Positions 34,467 through 47,165 are shown, numbered from the stretch's first letter. The stretch is DNA of 64,000 nucleotides from Styela clava (GCF_964204865.1 NC_135251.1:26226001-26290000); one strand, 5' to 3'. Program-made: numbers and translations. Notes: generated by a model from the sequence alone, not told the origin.

Positions 34467-35647
34467 TCGAATAGCAATGCTCATATTGTACATATATATT
34501 ATACTTTAACATGATTTCTTTCTAACATGTGTTTTACGAAGAATTAAATACTTTGTGCATTTACATCAATACCTATAACAATAATATACCTCGTGTATAA
34601 CTATCTCAGGAATAACTATATTTAATCTACCTTTATACAGCTTAAAATTTATTTTTTATTTTTAGTTGAATTTCATGAAAACAGCACGTCATTTCCGCTT
34701 TCTCAGCCCAAATTGCATCCTTAGAATTCTCCGAACTCCTGCGGGGGAGTTATGTAGCCAATTAGTTGTTATGTAACTACAAAACTACACCAAATTGGCC
34801 CAATTCGTGAGAAACTCATGAAAACCAAAATTAATTATTCCCGTTATAGCAATTATCAATTTCTCAAAATCCAATTTCAAGATTTAATAGCCTTTCGGTG
34901 CCATCCCATGTAAAAATAAAATTTATTTCCAGTAATATTCCAATAACGTAAATTCGAAATATCTTGTTAAAACCAAATTATCCACTTGAGAACAATTTTT
35001 TACATCTCATAATTGGAGTAAGTACGTGACCAGGAACACGGTGACTTGGCAATAACAAGTTAATTGCTAGTAATGAACTTCAAGGAAACACTTTTAATAA
35101 TGTTTGATTATAGTGAACCGAAAGCTAACCAGAAACCGGAATGACGCGTGATTCTTTAATCGTTAATGTAAAAATCTGTTTCATTATTCTATTTTAATTG
35201 CTTGGTAGAAAGCTATATATTCAGCAACGTGTTTTGTTTTAATCAGACTAGATTTGATCAAATTGTGTGTACATTGTATTTCTGTATATATTGTCGGAAT
35301 TGCAATAAACTCATAAGGTGTTTTCAAACGGCTCCTTACTACAGCCGAAGGCTATCGACAGATAGACAGTTCGAGTTAACGAACGCAAGACAAAACTATT
35401 GTCAGTCAATGCTGGGGTTATAACACATAAACCAGACCAGGGGTCGGGAACCCGTGGCTCGCGAGCCATATATGGCTCTTTTTGTGATAGCATATGTCTC
35501 CCAGAAAAATTTAGTATTCTAAGGCTAAGCTTACTATTGTTACAAGATTTCAAACTCTTTTATAGCCAAATTTGCCAATACGTGTGAGAACGCGCACCCA
35601 GCGCATGTCTATGCTATCTAAGAGAATTACCAGACAGGCATTGTGAC

Positions 35648-37598
35648 TAGGGTTGCCACTTCCTGGATACATTTTTTTTTTCGAATCGAATCTCAAATCA
35701 AAAATTTTCGAATCGAATCTTTCCGAATCTGATTCCATTAAGATTTTATTTTTTATTACATGCGTATGTTTGCTCAAAGTCACAAAAAAGCTCAAATCTA
35801 TAAAAGAAAAATTTGAAAATGGAATACGCTATATAGCAAGGATGATAAGGGGTTTTCAGTGAATAAGCCACACTTATTTCCATCCGGATAAAGTAGATGT
35901 AGGTCATAGATATCAGCAATAAACGCATTGATGAAAAAATTGCTGTTGCAACTTATCTGTGAGTCTTACAATACTGAGTTAATATTGTGTTATACTGTAT
36001 CAGGATTGAGGCCATTTGATGGAATTCATATGGGAAAATAAGCAGGGAACCGTTGTACTGTTTTGTCATAACACAGTAACAGCACTGCTTTCCCTAGTCC
36101 CACACCAGTATATGTGACTGTGGTATTTCAATTCTTGTTATATTGAATTAAGGCGGCCCCTATTAACGATTCTTCATCTTCAAAATTTTAGTACAATATT
36201 TTATATTTATGCTAGCAGCATAGAGCAATAAGACAAAAACATTCTAATTGCATCCGAATTTATATTAATGGGAAATGCTTGCAAGAATATGATTGAAGAC
36301 GATAAAATTAACCACAATTAAATTACCGACTACGATTGCGAGAAAAAATTTCCATAAATATTAGAGACAATATTATTTGTGGCTACAGCGTTATTATTGG
36401 CTAACTCGGGCTTCATTATTATCGTGGACTACGTTTAATTTCGTAATTCATAAACTCCAAATGTGCATAATGCACGCCGCGCTGACGAGCGATAATTGGT
36501 CGACGCTTTATCTCGATCAAACATGGTCTCTGGGCCTACAGTAAGACGACATTCGCACAATATGCTTGGTCTGGTATGAAATCTGGCACGTGTTGATGGA
36601 AAACAGTGCTCAAGTTGCCATTCCTCAAGTATTATTTACTCCCACCTTTCCGTTATGACATTTGCTAGAAATAATCCGAAATGTTTTATTCCCGCTTGTA
36701 TCGCGCTAACAAAATTAAAAGTAAATACTACTTTTTTTGTTACAGCTGAAAAAAGACGTGAATGTACTATTACATTATGTCCCCCTGATTTCGTTTATCG
36801 CCACTCGAGTGGAAGCCTGACAAACGCAAACAAAATAAATAAATATTTTAGGATGAGAAAAATGATTGTCAATTAACATTGCCGGCCGATGAACTCATTT
36901 AGTAATAGTTCTGTTCAAATGTACGCGAAATATTCTACTCAGAACAAAGTTTAAATTAAATTTCAATCAAAATTAAATAGTACTAGACGTCTGTAGCTGA
37001 TTCTTTATCCAATCATGCCAGGGCGTACAATAACTTAGTCGCAGCGCAGGTGTGCTGTTGACAATGTTCATCAAAATTTTCACGAATTTTTAGGTATACG
37101 ATCTATTTAAATTCGCCCGTAATAGAAACTTAAGTTATTTAGTGGAAAACTGAACTCGCGGTTTGGTGGAAATTACGCCACAAAATCATGTCGAGTGATA
37201 CGTAAAAGAGTGTGTTGTGCCGAACTTGAAACAAATGACGTTAAATAAGTAAAAAAGCCAATCACGAAAAATTCGTTTTCATTTATTTCCGTCCCGTAAT
37301 TTAGTGTTATTTGGACTGCCACACAAACGCATTCGGCAGTTTTAACGCCGCCGAAAACAACGATTAACAAATGTTCAATGTTTTTTTTTCGGTCCCGTAA
37401 TTTGGTGTTATTTGGAGTGCCGCATAATCGCATTCGGCAGATTTAAAGCCGCCGAAAACAACGATTTAACAAACGTTCAATGTTATTTTGTCGGTAAATC
37501 GCTCTCTGTTTCCGAATCGCGTCAATCTGATTCGAATCGACTCGGAAAAGATGCGATTCGAATCGATCCGATTCGTGAATCCAAAAGTGGCATCCCTG
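35648..37598. mobile_element. Inner hAT-type element (1951 bp), non-autonomous
   Basis: Ends TAGGGTTGCCACTT and AAGTGGCATCCCTG match at 12 of 14 inverted positions. The 8-bp target duplication ATTGTGAC is identical (35640-35647 and 37599-37606). Subterminal TTCGAATCGAATC-like words occur at both ends. Only short ORFs lie inside, for example 36655-36876, with no recognisable transposase motif. Confidence 0.9.
37290..37491 (+). repeat. Two-copy 101-bp tandem duplication inside the inner hAT
   Basis: The block starting GTCCCGTAATTT and containing CGCATTCGGCAG and GCCGCCGAAAACAACGAT occurs twice, head to tail, with several substitutions. Confidence 0.8.
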
Positions 37599-38482
37599 AT
37601 TGTGACAATACCAGGGGGTTCTGAAACATATTTTGTGACATTACAAAGCGATCAGACTCAGAGTCGCGGAGCAATATAATAAATCTTTTCGTCCGTTTGT
37701 ATGTACTAGTTACAACAATATTTGTCATATTCAGATCTGAATAGCAAAGCTAGTTTTAAAAATACTACGGAGATGCCTAAACGAAAGAAGGGTGATAAGT
37801 GATAACGATAAGTATCTTAGATTCCAACTTGTGCTGAATGTGAGCAGCTGTTCAAGGCCCGCAGCGAAGTCACCTTAAATGTATATTGACATTTGAATTT
37901 TGAATGAAAATTTCAGGCCTGATTAAGTGAAGAAATGCTATATGGCTCGCACGGAAATATAGTTGAAAATATGTACCTTTTATGGCTCTCTTGACCAAAA
38001 AGGTTCCCGACCCCTGAACCAGACCAATCTACAAACAATCTATGTGTAGTGATAACCAATCACTATACCCTTTCCGCGGGCCACGAGCATTTGTGTTCGA
38101 CTTGGTTTTCCAATGATGCTGCTATAGATGATGATGGGTCGACTTGAGAGAATAAAATACATGTTCGTTCGTTCGCCAGACAATAGATCGTATAATGCTG
38201 CTGCTTGGTTTTAAAAAATCGGCTTGCGTATATATATCATATGCTCGGCAAAATTGATTTGGTATAATATCAAAGTTATTTTCTGCGTAGCTTGCTTAGT
38301 ATAGTCGCTGTCGGTGAACATATTCGAAAATCCAGTAATAATATGAAGTTGTCCTGGTAATTTTGAATTTTTCTGAAGCGGATTGATTTGCTGAAGTCCG
38401 TATCTCCTGATCCGGTTGACACACGGATCATTTCGTAGTATATAATGGCTCGGGTTCCAAATAGCGACTGTCAGAACAGCGA

Positions 38483-38545
38483 CTAAAATACTACTACTAC
38501 TACATAATTTTCTTTTTTTTTACTACTACTACTACATTCTACTAC
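38483..38545 (+). repeat. (TAC)n-type microsatellite
   Basis: Interrupted runs of ACT/TAC triplets (CTACTACTACTAC) flank a short T-rich stretch, directly before the SINE 3' end. Confidence 0.85.
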
Positions 38546-38550
38546 TAATT

Positions 38551-38890
38551 AGGATATGATTTACATATTTATCCCGGGGGAGAGGAAAGCCGATTAGACG
38601 GCTTATCCATATGGCGAACCACGGCCTCTCGTCCGGTTACCATTCCAAGTCGGGTATGGGATTAGTTATATTGTTTGTTTTCGGAAGCATGGAGCTGGTG
38701 GTGGAGGAAGCCGTAACCGACCAGCGGTTACGTGAACCACCCAACGACGGCGAGGAGTCCAGCAATCCTCTCGCACATGACCATCCCTGCATGGGATTCG
38801 AACATGCGAACCCATGCAGAGTAATTAGGAGGTGCGGTGGCGAGCGTATTCCTAACGCTTAGCCCGTTGAGCCACACCGCCGCGCCGATT
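38551..38890 (-). repeat. Full-length tRNA-derived SINE, minus strand
   Basis: On the minus strand the head carries a pol III A-box-like TGGCTCAACGG and a B box GTTCGAATCCC with tRNA-like spacing. A non-tRNA body and a 3' end ending in CCGGGATAAATATGTAAATC-like sequence follow. Related pieces occur at 47012-47165 (plus), 1481-1607 (minus) and 16849-16900 (minus). The tRNA-like head may derive from a real tRNA gene, but the fold is too degraded to call a functional tRNA. Confidence 0.85.
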
Positions 38891-40419
38891 AGATTAGATT
38901 TGTTACATCTTTTTCCAACCCAAGTGTCAGAGCTATTTTTCTTTCCGAAATTAATGAAGGTAATTATTAAATAATTAAACCATCCATTACCGGTAAATCC
39001 AAAAGTATGATATGGTGTTCCGCAAACAATTTATGCTATATAAAAAATGTTTCGCGGATTCAAACCGGCTGTAAACCACTGAAGTAATCAACCCTTTTAC
39101 TCTGGTGACCGCATTCAAGCGTGTATAGGTTAAAGGTTGGCCAATGAGCGAAGGCTCCAGTCGTATTTGAAAAAGCTTCAGCTAATGCCCAATGCTGGAA
39201 TTTGTTTTGGTTTGTATTTTTTGTTAAGTAATTTCCCCTTCCATCCTTCTCATTGAGCAGTAGAATTTGTTATTTGTGTTAAAATGACTGAAAACGCTGG
39301 GATTCGATTTTCATTTTGTTTTTTAATCAAGTCTGCTAGTGTCCTTGGGAAAAAAGAATCCGATTTACCGAAGTTAAAATTTTTTTACCGCAGTTGATTG
39401 ATTGAAATTGATAGTGTCTATGGGCAGTGGCAAACATTATAAAACTATTAATACCAGAATACCGGTATGGCATATCTGCATATGGTGTGGCAAGAAATTT
39501 TTATTTATTTTTTACTACCAGTACCGGTATGTAATTTATCATGTTCTCACTTTATAACTTCTCTATGGCTGTGTGTGTAAAATATTTCATTTATTTTAGG
39601 TTAGTGTACCGGTACCGCTTCTTCTTGCTGTCTTGGCCAAACCTTCCATCTTATATCAGTATATATTGGTATGTTTTAAACCTTATCTAAGGTTTTGTTT
39701 GCTCTCCGGATTTCATAATCAGTTTTTATTTATTTGTTTTTACCAATCATCTTATTGTTATGCTGATTATGGAGTCGAAATAAGCTTATACTTATAGTGT
39801 TAAAATAGTAAAACCATACAGTACGGCACACTATACAGATCAAGTGACATTGTCTCTTTTCAGAGAAACCCATTTTATTGATGATTAGACACCCCTGCTT
39901 TGGGAGATGTCTGGACATTGTTGTTCCTCAATATCGGTAAATATACAGTATCATGAAGTTGCGCGAAATACCACAAAAAAGCGCAATCTAATAACGTCCT
40001 CATTGAATTCCTTGGGGAAAAAAAGAATCCGATTTATCGAAGGTAAAAAAATTTTACTGTGGCATTCGAGAGTTTTTAGCAAAAAACGGCAATTTTGGTC
40101 ACGTGACAGCCGCGATTAATTCAGATTACACGCGATATGTAGCATCTGAAGTGGTGCCAGACGCCCCTCGTTTGTGAGACACATGAAGTGTTTGTTTTAT
40201 TGAACCAAATGGAGGGAAATTCTTGGAATTTGGATAGTGTGCTGTACTGCCATAAGATTCGATTCAGTATTAATCTTGCAGTCTTGTTGCCAAGGTACTG
40301 TACCATAGTCTACAGGTACCGACTGACACAGTTCAGCAGTTACTGCACCGGTTTTGCAAATTGCTCGTTCTGTCAGTCTGTTGTTTTTCAATTCAAACAA
40401 CTATCTTATCGACAGTACC
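38891..40419. other. No gene recognised
   Basis: AT-rich intergenic sequence with several TACCGGTA-type palindromic words (39460-39620) and only short, motif-free ORFs. Confidence 0.4.
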
Positions 40420-41054
40420 TAGGGCTGGGAATGGTTAACCAATTTCAGATGGTTAACGGTTACGATTTATTTTAACCTTTAACTGACATCTCGGGTACAA
40501 ATCATCTTTATACCGTACAATTTCTTCAAATATGATTACGTAATCGCAAATTTATTTCTTGTGGCATTTAATTCAAAAGAATATCACTAACTTCGTGGGT
40601 AAGGACTCAATAAATGTGGAAAATAGGGGGAGTACCAAGATTGCTGATTATGGAAATTTGACAATGATGAATTCAGAATCAGTTTTCGGTCGATTTACGA
40701 TTTCATTGCAAAATCGGATATTCAATGTCATACAACAAGTGCGCAGTTGATGCTGTCTTTCCTTAATATATATCTCGAAGTAGAATTTGCACATCGAACA
40801 CTGAAATATTGTCACATAAATTACGTTTGACGACGGAATCGGGCTTTCTAAAATACTTCCACATGTCCGAACCACATCGTCTATCTATTGCAGCAGATCA
40901 GTCATGAAACTATCTTGATTCGTGAATAATTTTGAGGGATACCGGGATAAAAACACGCGAAATTGCTTTGTGACTTAACAAGCTGAAATTATAGATTAAT
41001 TTTACCCGGTTAACGCCAACGGTTAAAGTGTTCTCCCTGAAATTCCCAGCCCTA
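40420..41054. mobile_element. Non-autonomous hAT-type element (635 bp) upstream of the CDCA3-like gene
   Basis: Ends TAGGGCTGGGAAT and ATTCCCAGCCCTA are perfect 13-bp inverted repeats. The flanks ACAGTACC (40412-40419) and ACGGTACC (41055-41062) agree at 7 of 8 positions. Subterminal GGTTAAC words occur at both ends. Its right end is only about 95 bp from the CDCA3-like start codon, so it may lie in the promoter or 5' UTR. Confidence 0.82.
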
Positions 41055-41149
41055 ACGGTACCGTACCATAGATTGTAAAAATATTTTCAATCTAATAACA
41101 GAACAAATATAATTGGCCTACTGCATTAGAGAAAACGTAATACAGAGAT

Positions 41150-44100
41150 ATGGGAAGCTCAGAAAGTCGTTGTTGCACAGAAACTCCCCAAAAAACCAAC
41201 AAATATGAGAAGAAGTCCGGAGCAGATTTTTCACTTGCATCTGATTCTCTCATGCAGCAGACGAGAGTGTTGCAAGATGACCCTCGGTCACCATCTTTTG
41301 ATGTGGATAGAACTCCAATAGAAGTTCCAGTCACTTCTGCAAACAAAGGATGCTTGAGAAATAGGCATGCAGTATCAAATTCACAGAATAATCAGATAAC
41401 GGACATTGCGCCTCAAGCTGCAGACTGCAGAACACCGTTATCAACTAAACACTGCAGCAAAGCACCAGAAAAATTCTCATACACATCTCTTGTGAATCCG
41501 AATCACCCAGCGATCTTGGATCCTAGGTATCTTAATTGGCATTTTATCTTTTTTATGTTAAATAAGCAAGTTTTGCACTTTTGATTCATTTGCAAATTAA
41601 CTTTTATTTAATAGGTCACCTTCACAAGGTATTGTAAGAACTCCACTATTCCAACAAGATGCATTCAATGAAGAAAATATTCCAGAAAACAAGAGTTCGA
41701 CTCTCATTTGTGATACACCAAAGAAGCTCGAGGGGCTCCATAACGTAGGCTATACCTCAGATTCTGAAGCTGATCCACGATCTCCAACACAAGAACTTGT
41801 TAGAACTCCTGTAGCCAAAATGGATAAGCCAGAATATCAAACTGATGTAGTGACTTCCAGAAATCTTCACGATCCTAGATCACCCACAACAGATGTTTCA
41901 AGGACACCATTGGGAGCATTGTTTTCAGGTTGGTTTATTTTGTTTGATAGGATATTTGTCTTAGACTTGGTTGTCAACTATTTTGCATCTTGTTAATTAA
42001 AGGCCATCGGGAATTACGTCGAACAGTCTTGATGACGAATGCTCTTATGGCAAAACCATTGCATAAAAAGGTTACAGTCGTGGAAAAACCTTCATCACAA
42101 GTTGATACAACATCTAAACCAGAAGAAAATGTTAACACTGACCAAGGTAAATAGAGGAACATAATTTAGGTATTCCGTATTGATGCCTGACTTATGTATC
42201 AAAGTTACTTTTCTTATGTAGTGTTTTCTATCTTTACTGTGTACAAGATGACTGATGCAAGTGAGCTCTAAAGTCCTGCCATGAATATACTGTGTTTTTA
42301 TGTATATGATGTAAGTTTTAAAATTATTTCGAGGTGTAAATCTCACATAAGCATTTCCAAAGTGTTTAGTTTAGATACATTCAATTTAGTTTTTAGTACT
42401 GGCATTTCCTTTGCAGAAGCGTCTGAAATTGATGATGAAATTCCAGCCATTCTTTGTTGTGATTTCGACCTATTGAATGATTCTTGTTCATCAAGTATGG
42501 TTGCCAGTATTGGAAGTGAAGTTGATTGCATTTCGTTTGATGAAAGTAGTGAAGCCTCACTAACAGGAGATGATCTGGATGATGATAACATAGTTGAATC
42601 TTTGCTTCAAAATATGATTAATATTAATGTTGAACCTGACAATCATTGTCTTGTAAATGATCATGAGTTTGTTTCTGCATCAACTAGTGTTGTTTCGGAA
42701 AAATATGAGTGCTGCAATCATGGCGCGGGTGAACCGAATACAAGGTCAGTCAATGAAGAACAGGCCAGTGAAGAAATACCATTGCTCAATCAGGACTCTG
42801 AAAAATCTTGTTCCATTGCAATGGAAGCAGCAATGATAGTAAAACAACATGACAACACATCTAATAGTATTGTTGATAAACCACAAGTAGAAAATAAGGA
42901 TGGAGACTCTCTGCAATCTACTAAGACAAATACACAGGCAATCAATGAAGTCAGCAGATCAATGTTGAATGAGGACAAAAATGTATCTACTACTAATGGT
43001 CCAACCACAGAAGCAGATGGAAGTACATATGAACAAGTCAATAATGTGCCTAATTATGCAGAACCAACCATGGAACCAGTAGTATCTGATCTAGTCTCCA
43101 TGGCCATTAAAGAAGGCGACCATGATTCAAAGGCAGCCAAAAATGCAACCATTGACTTCCAGTTTGCACATAATGAATATTCATCAACTAGTGAAACACT
43201 CGATAAGAAAATGTCTGACTGTATAAAGGGTATTGATGTGAATGATGATGAGTCTTCTTCTAACAAAGTTTATGAAAAACCTGCATCTGTTACGATTGGG
43301 TCAGAGAACCTTGTTGATAATATGAAGGATACAGATTGCAATGAATCTGGAATCTCCAAAACTCAGCCACTTGAATCTGAAATTCCTCTTTGTAATGTTG
43401 AAGAAAACCAAACTGAAAAACTTTTGTGCCTTCTACCAGAAATGGTAGAAAGTAAACCGCAGGTTTCTCAAGTCACGTCGGTGAATGAACACAAAGTTAA
43501 TTCCAAAAATTTAACTATTGATAGTGGTAAGTGCGTTTGTGTTATTACAATAATACTATTTCTTGGCATTTGCCAGTTATCTGTTCACTTTGTGGTCCTT
43601 CTGTTCTTTATTCAGGATGAACACAATTTTAATTTTGAAATTCTAAAAATTAATGGTTCTTAGTCCCAAACACCAGATTAATTTAATTAATTTTTTTATT
43701 CAGAATCTGTCACTGGTGCTGAAGAGGAATCAGTTTCAACAATTGGGAAAGTTTCAATTGATATGGAAGTGACCGACTCAATCACTGACCACAAAGAAGA
43801 TAACATCACATTTGACAATCTGGAAATGGCAGAACAGAATGAAAAACCTATCGAAATTCAAAATGATTCTGAACAAAAAAGTTCAGATTCCAATAGATTC
43901 GCCACCAAACAGAAAATCACAGCGGAGTGTTGTTTGTCTCATACTAGCACTTCAGAAGTATCGGAGAAGTCGAAAGAGAAGGAAAATGCTTCCGAAGATA
44001 AAACAGTTATTAGTGAGTTCTATGTACTAAATCATTTTGTTATGCTCATTCTATAGTTTTTAAAGCGGGAGTCATAATGATGGAGACGCATTCTTAAAAG

Positions 44101-45675
44101 TCTATTGAAGTTTGCGATGATATTACTTTATGGAATACTTATTTTATCACAAATTTTACTACTTGGGTTTCTTGAAATACCATTAGTAAATTGACTCGAA
44201 GCAGTAAAACTGGCCACTTTTTACCTTGTAAAATTTGTAAATATATTTATTTCTAGAAGAGAAGAAGCCTAGAAAATTAAGACAGCCATCCAAGATCACA
44301 AGCAGTCGAAGATCTGCCAGAGCTGAGTCTGAGGACACACCTTCCCACATCACGCTCAGTTTTAGCACAAAAATGCGACAATTAAAGGCCAGATCATTGT
44401 CAACTGATGAATCAACTCGTCAAACTGCATTGATATATAATGCTTCGGGACGAGAAAACAATCAAAGGTATTATATTATAGATACAGTCAAAATGGGAAT
44501 TCAAAAATTTACTTTGTCATTGAGAAGCCATCAGGACGTCTGAATCATTAGATAAACCACAGCTTGTCATCTTGTTATTTTTACCGTTCCACAATGTATA
44601 CATAATAACAGCACTCCAGAAGTATGTGTACCAATATGGAAGTAACTAATTTTGTTCACCTGTCTTACATCAAGTTGTGTAAAGGGTCTGAAACCTATGG
44701 ACAGGGGTAATATTTACTTGGCTAACACAGACAGTCCCGAACTTATAATAGAACTAAAATAAGGAAAATCTGAATAAAATTATGGCATAACCCTACCCTG
44801 GTATACATACTATGGGATTACATAAATAACAAACCTGTTCAGAAGATTGAACATGGTTGATGAAAAAAATTACCAATTGGATTCAATCCTATCAACCAAT
44901 GGGGTCAAACACTGTGAAAAGCCCAACATATCATATTTTTATTTCACATAGATTCTAAGCTTGTCTTTTAATCAATTGTATACCGATGAACTTGTTATTA
45001 TTCGATCGACGTGATTAGGTATTCATTGAAGCAAATTTTTTTCTGTATTACAGGATATTGAGGCAAATGTCAAACTCATCCCAGAAAACAGAAAGCAAAC
45101 TATATACACAATCACAAGTACGATCGCCACTTGCAGTACTTACTAATGAAATGAATTCCATGAAAACAGAAGGAAAATCTCAAGTGAGCAACTCCATAGA
45201 ATCAAATCTTTATCTAATCTTCTGTTTGCCATCTGCTCCAAGCAATATTTCTCTGCCCAAAAATATGCTTGGTTAGTGTCACTTCTCAGCTTAGCATTTT
45301 ATTTATCAGATTGGTTAATGATGGATCAAAATTTTACCTGTTTGATGCAACGCTTGATGAGGCACCAATGTCTCTGTTCAGTTTGACACACATTCAAAAT
45401 TCATTCATTCCATATTTACGGCGGTCTATCAAATTCACAAAATTTGAGTTCTGGTAAACATGTTATTTTCATTTTTTTAGTTTGGGTACAGTCCTGCGAA
45501 GATGCATACAACTACCTCGAATAGCAGGCTTCCAAGATACCAGGGTACACCACCCATACAAGGAAATAGGTCTCTTTCTGTTTCTTTCAGTGGAAGGTCA
45601 TCAGCAAAGAAATTACATTCTCCAGACAGATCAAGAAGTAATCAAAGGTCTTTTAGCTATGGAAAAGAAAATTGA
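41150..45675 (+). CDS. cdca3: CDCA3 / Tome-1-like mitotic-entry protein, greatly expanded (929 aa, 8 exons)
   Basis: Exons: 41150-41526, 41615-41928, 42003-42146, 42417-43526, 43704-44012, 44257-44467, 45054-45183 and 45481-45675. Phases agree and give 929 residues. Known CDCA3 acts as an adaptor with SCF ligase to degrade WEE1 and is itself an APC/C-Cdh1 target. Matching features are the MGSxxS start (a possible N-myristoylation signal), D-P-R-S-P...R-T-P repeats (first at about residues 44-56), the RSPLAVL block near residue 845 and a C-terminal KEN (927-929). Here there are four such repeats, more than the two I recall for human CDCA3, and a second KEN near residue 740. Human CDCA3 has under 300 residues; exon 4 alone (1110 bp) adds a Ser/Glu/Asp-rich, probably disordered segment, and exon 6 adds a basic stretch. 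The start ATG has GAGAT before it. Orthology rests on motifs, so the function is inferred. Confidence 0.85.
44614..44818. mobile_element. Long-form palindromic MITE in intron 6 of the CDCA3-like gene
   Basis: Starts CTCCAGAAGTATGTGTACC and ends with TATACATACTATGGGAT, with the interior blocks shared by 53165-53373. It lies between exons 6 and 7. Confidence 0.75.
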
Positions 45676-47011
45676 TCAGATTTTTTGTAAACTAACACTT
45701 TTCTGCTGGTGATTTAATAAGGTGCTAACATTGGAAAACCACAAATTTATTTGTATCTATATTTCTGCCATATTGATGCATGCTTACAGACTTATCATTG
45801 TAAATTAGAAAACCCTCTGCCCTCTCATGCCCCTATAGATTTTGTTTATACTGGACATCTTCAATAGAGGCTCGTTATATATATATATATAAATTTGCAG
45901 CATAAGGCTATGTTTATTGTGGAAAGATGTATATACCCTGATTGCCTTTACCATGTACATACTATAGAATGTGGGTTATTTTTTCGTTTAACACTGCCTG
46001 TTATCATTTTGCTGAAGATATGAACAAAACAAATTTTTGTTTGCTGCCTTTTCTCTCAAATAATAACCTTTGGTTAATTAAGCTGTCTAGTATTCAATAG
46101 AAATGTTGTATAGTTCTTGTTATTTTTTAGGGTGTGTAGTTTGAAATGACAATCAAATGTTCTAAATGCTAGTAAATATGAAGGTAGAAGTTTTGGAATG
46201 AGGCAATTCGAATCATTGACCATCAAGTAGTTAGTCTAGCTAAGAGTTGTGGCAAGCTCCAATGTTCGAGTACAGCACTCCTGAGATACCAATGCTTCCA
46301 TGCGTAACATTATGTCAAAAAAACCGACAGAGCAAGGTTAAATATAAGTCACATTGGCGCTGTGACAAAAAAATTTCCATTTCACGTTAAGCAACGTTAT
46401 TTAGATATTAAAGCATTGGAATTTATTTATTCGACTTGATATCAGCCTATTGCGAGTTATTACTGAAACAAAGTGGTGATTTTTTTTTCAATGCAACAAT
46501 CGCCGTGGTAAATCGAACTCACCTCCCATTTCAAAGACACTCCAAAACTTTTCTACGAATGTCAAGTCTTCCTGCAGATTATTCTTTTCGCTCAGATGAC
46601 TCTCTATTCCATAATCAACAACGTTACCGAGTTCACACAAAAAGTCGTTTTTTTCCTTGATTATTATTATTTATTTTAAATAAATCTGGTAGACTAGTCG
46701 TGTCAGGCATAATGAATCATACGAATTGGCATTAAAACAGTTTGAAGATTCTTCTCTGTCGGGTATTTCGATAAATACAGACGCGTTGCGATGGAAATAC
46801 TTAAAACTGCTCAGCCAAGGGTTATAATTGAAACTGGCCACATAAGACCCGAAAGGATTGAAATACTTTTCTGATATTTCGAGAAAATTGTTGCAACAGA
46901 AATAAATATTATTTGATTTAATAATATACTGCAGATATCGGTGAAATATTAATCTCCAATGCCAGTTTCAAATGGGGAAAGACAGGCAAACAACCAAGGT
47001 GCGGTTATTAT
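45676..47011. other. 3' flank of the CDCA3-like gene; no further gene seen
   Basis: AT-rich, with short TA repeats near 45880. Only short ORFs, none splice-consistent with neighbours. Confidence 0.4.
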
Positions 47012-47165
47012 TGGCCCGGCTGTGTGGTTTCGTGCTAAGCGTTAGTAATACGCTCGCCACCCCATCTCTGATTAATCTGCGTGAGTTCGCAGGTTCGAAT
47101 CCCGTGCGGGAATGGTTATGTGCGAGAGGATTGCTGCACTGCTCTTTGTCGTAGGGTAGGGTTAG
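47012..47165 (+). repeat. SINE copy, plus strand (tRNA-like head)
   Basis: Contains the tRNA-like head with GTGCTAAGCGTTAGTAATAC and the B box GGTTCGAATCCC, then TGTGCGAGAGGATTGCTG as in the full SINE. It stops soon after GTAGGGTAGGG, so most of the body is missing. Confidence 0.75.

Larger units (their letters stand above)
35438..38016. mobile_element. hAT element inserted in the 3' LTR, itself carrying another hAT
   Basis: Ends CAGGGGTCGGGAACC and GGTTCCCGACCCCTG are perfect 15-bp inverted repeats. The 8-bp target duplication AACCAGAC is identical on both sides (35430-35437 and 38017-38024). Its own sequence is only about 620 bp; the rest is the inner element at 35648-37598. No transposase is encoded. 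Confidence 0.95.
28865..38066 (+). mobile_element. Ty3/gypsy-type LTR retroelement with env-like ORF, 3' LTR split by nested hATs
   Basis: Two LTRs begin TGTAGCCAATTAG and end CACTAT, flanked by the 5-bp direct repeat ACCCT (28860-28864 and 38067-38071). The interior holds, in order, a defective pol (RT, RNase H, integrase) and an env-like ORF, so the layout is Ty3/gypsy-like. Gag and protease are absent: only about 130 bp separate the 5' LTR from the RT fragment. A candidate primer binding site begins TGGAGATCCCGACC at 29948, and a purine-rich tract (GCGGGGGAG, 34741-34749) lies just before the 3' LTR. The LTRs differ at only a couple of positions apart from one 353-bp indel, so the insertion is young. 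A 2.6-kb nested insertion occupies 35438-38016 within the 3' LTR. Confidence 0.93.
34753..38066 (+). repeat. 3' LTR in two pieces around a nested insertion
   Basis: LTR sequence occupies 34753-35437 and resumes at 38025-38066 after the hAT insertion and its duplicated target. Compared with the 5' LTR it lacks the 353-bp segment. Otherwise I saw only two base differences (near 34776 and 35186). Confidence 0.92.

Noticed and set aside
36655..36876. 73-codon ORF inside the inner hAT as a possible transposase remnant
   Set aside because: No hAT catalytic or zinc-finger motifs could be seen.
47030..47115. Possible tRNA gene (A and B box present)
   Set aside because: Body sequence shared with the SINE copies and a poor cloverleaf; it is the tRNA-like head of a SINE.
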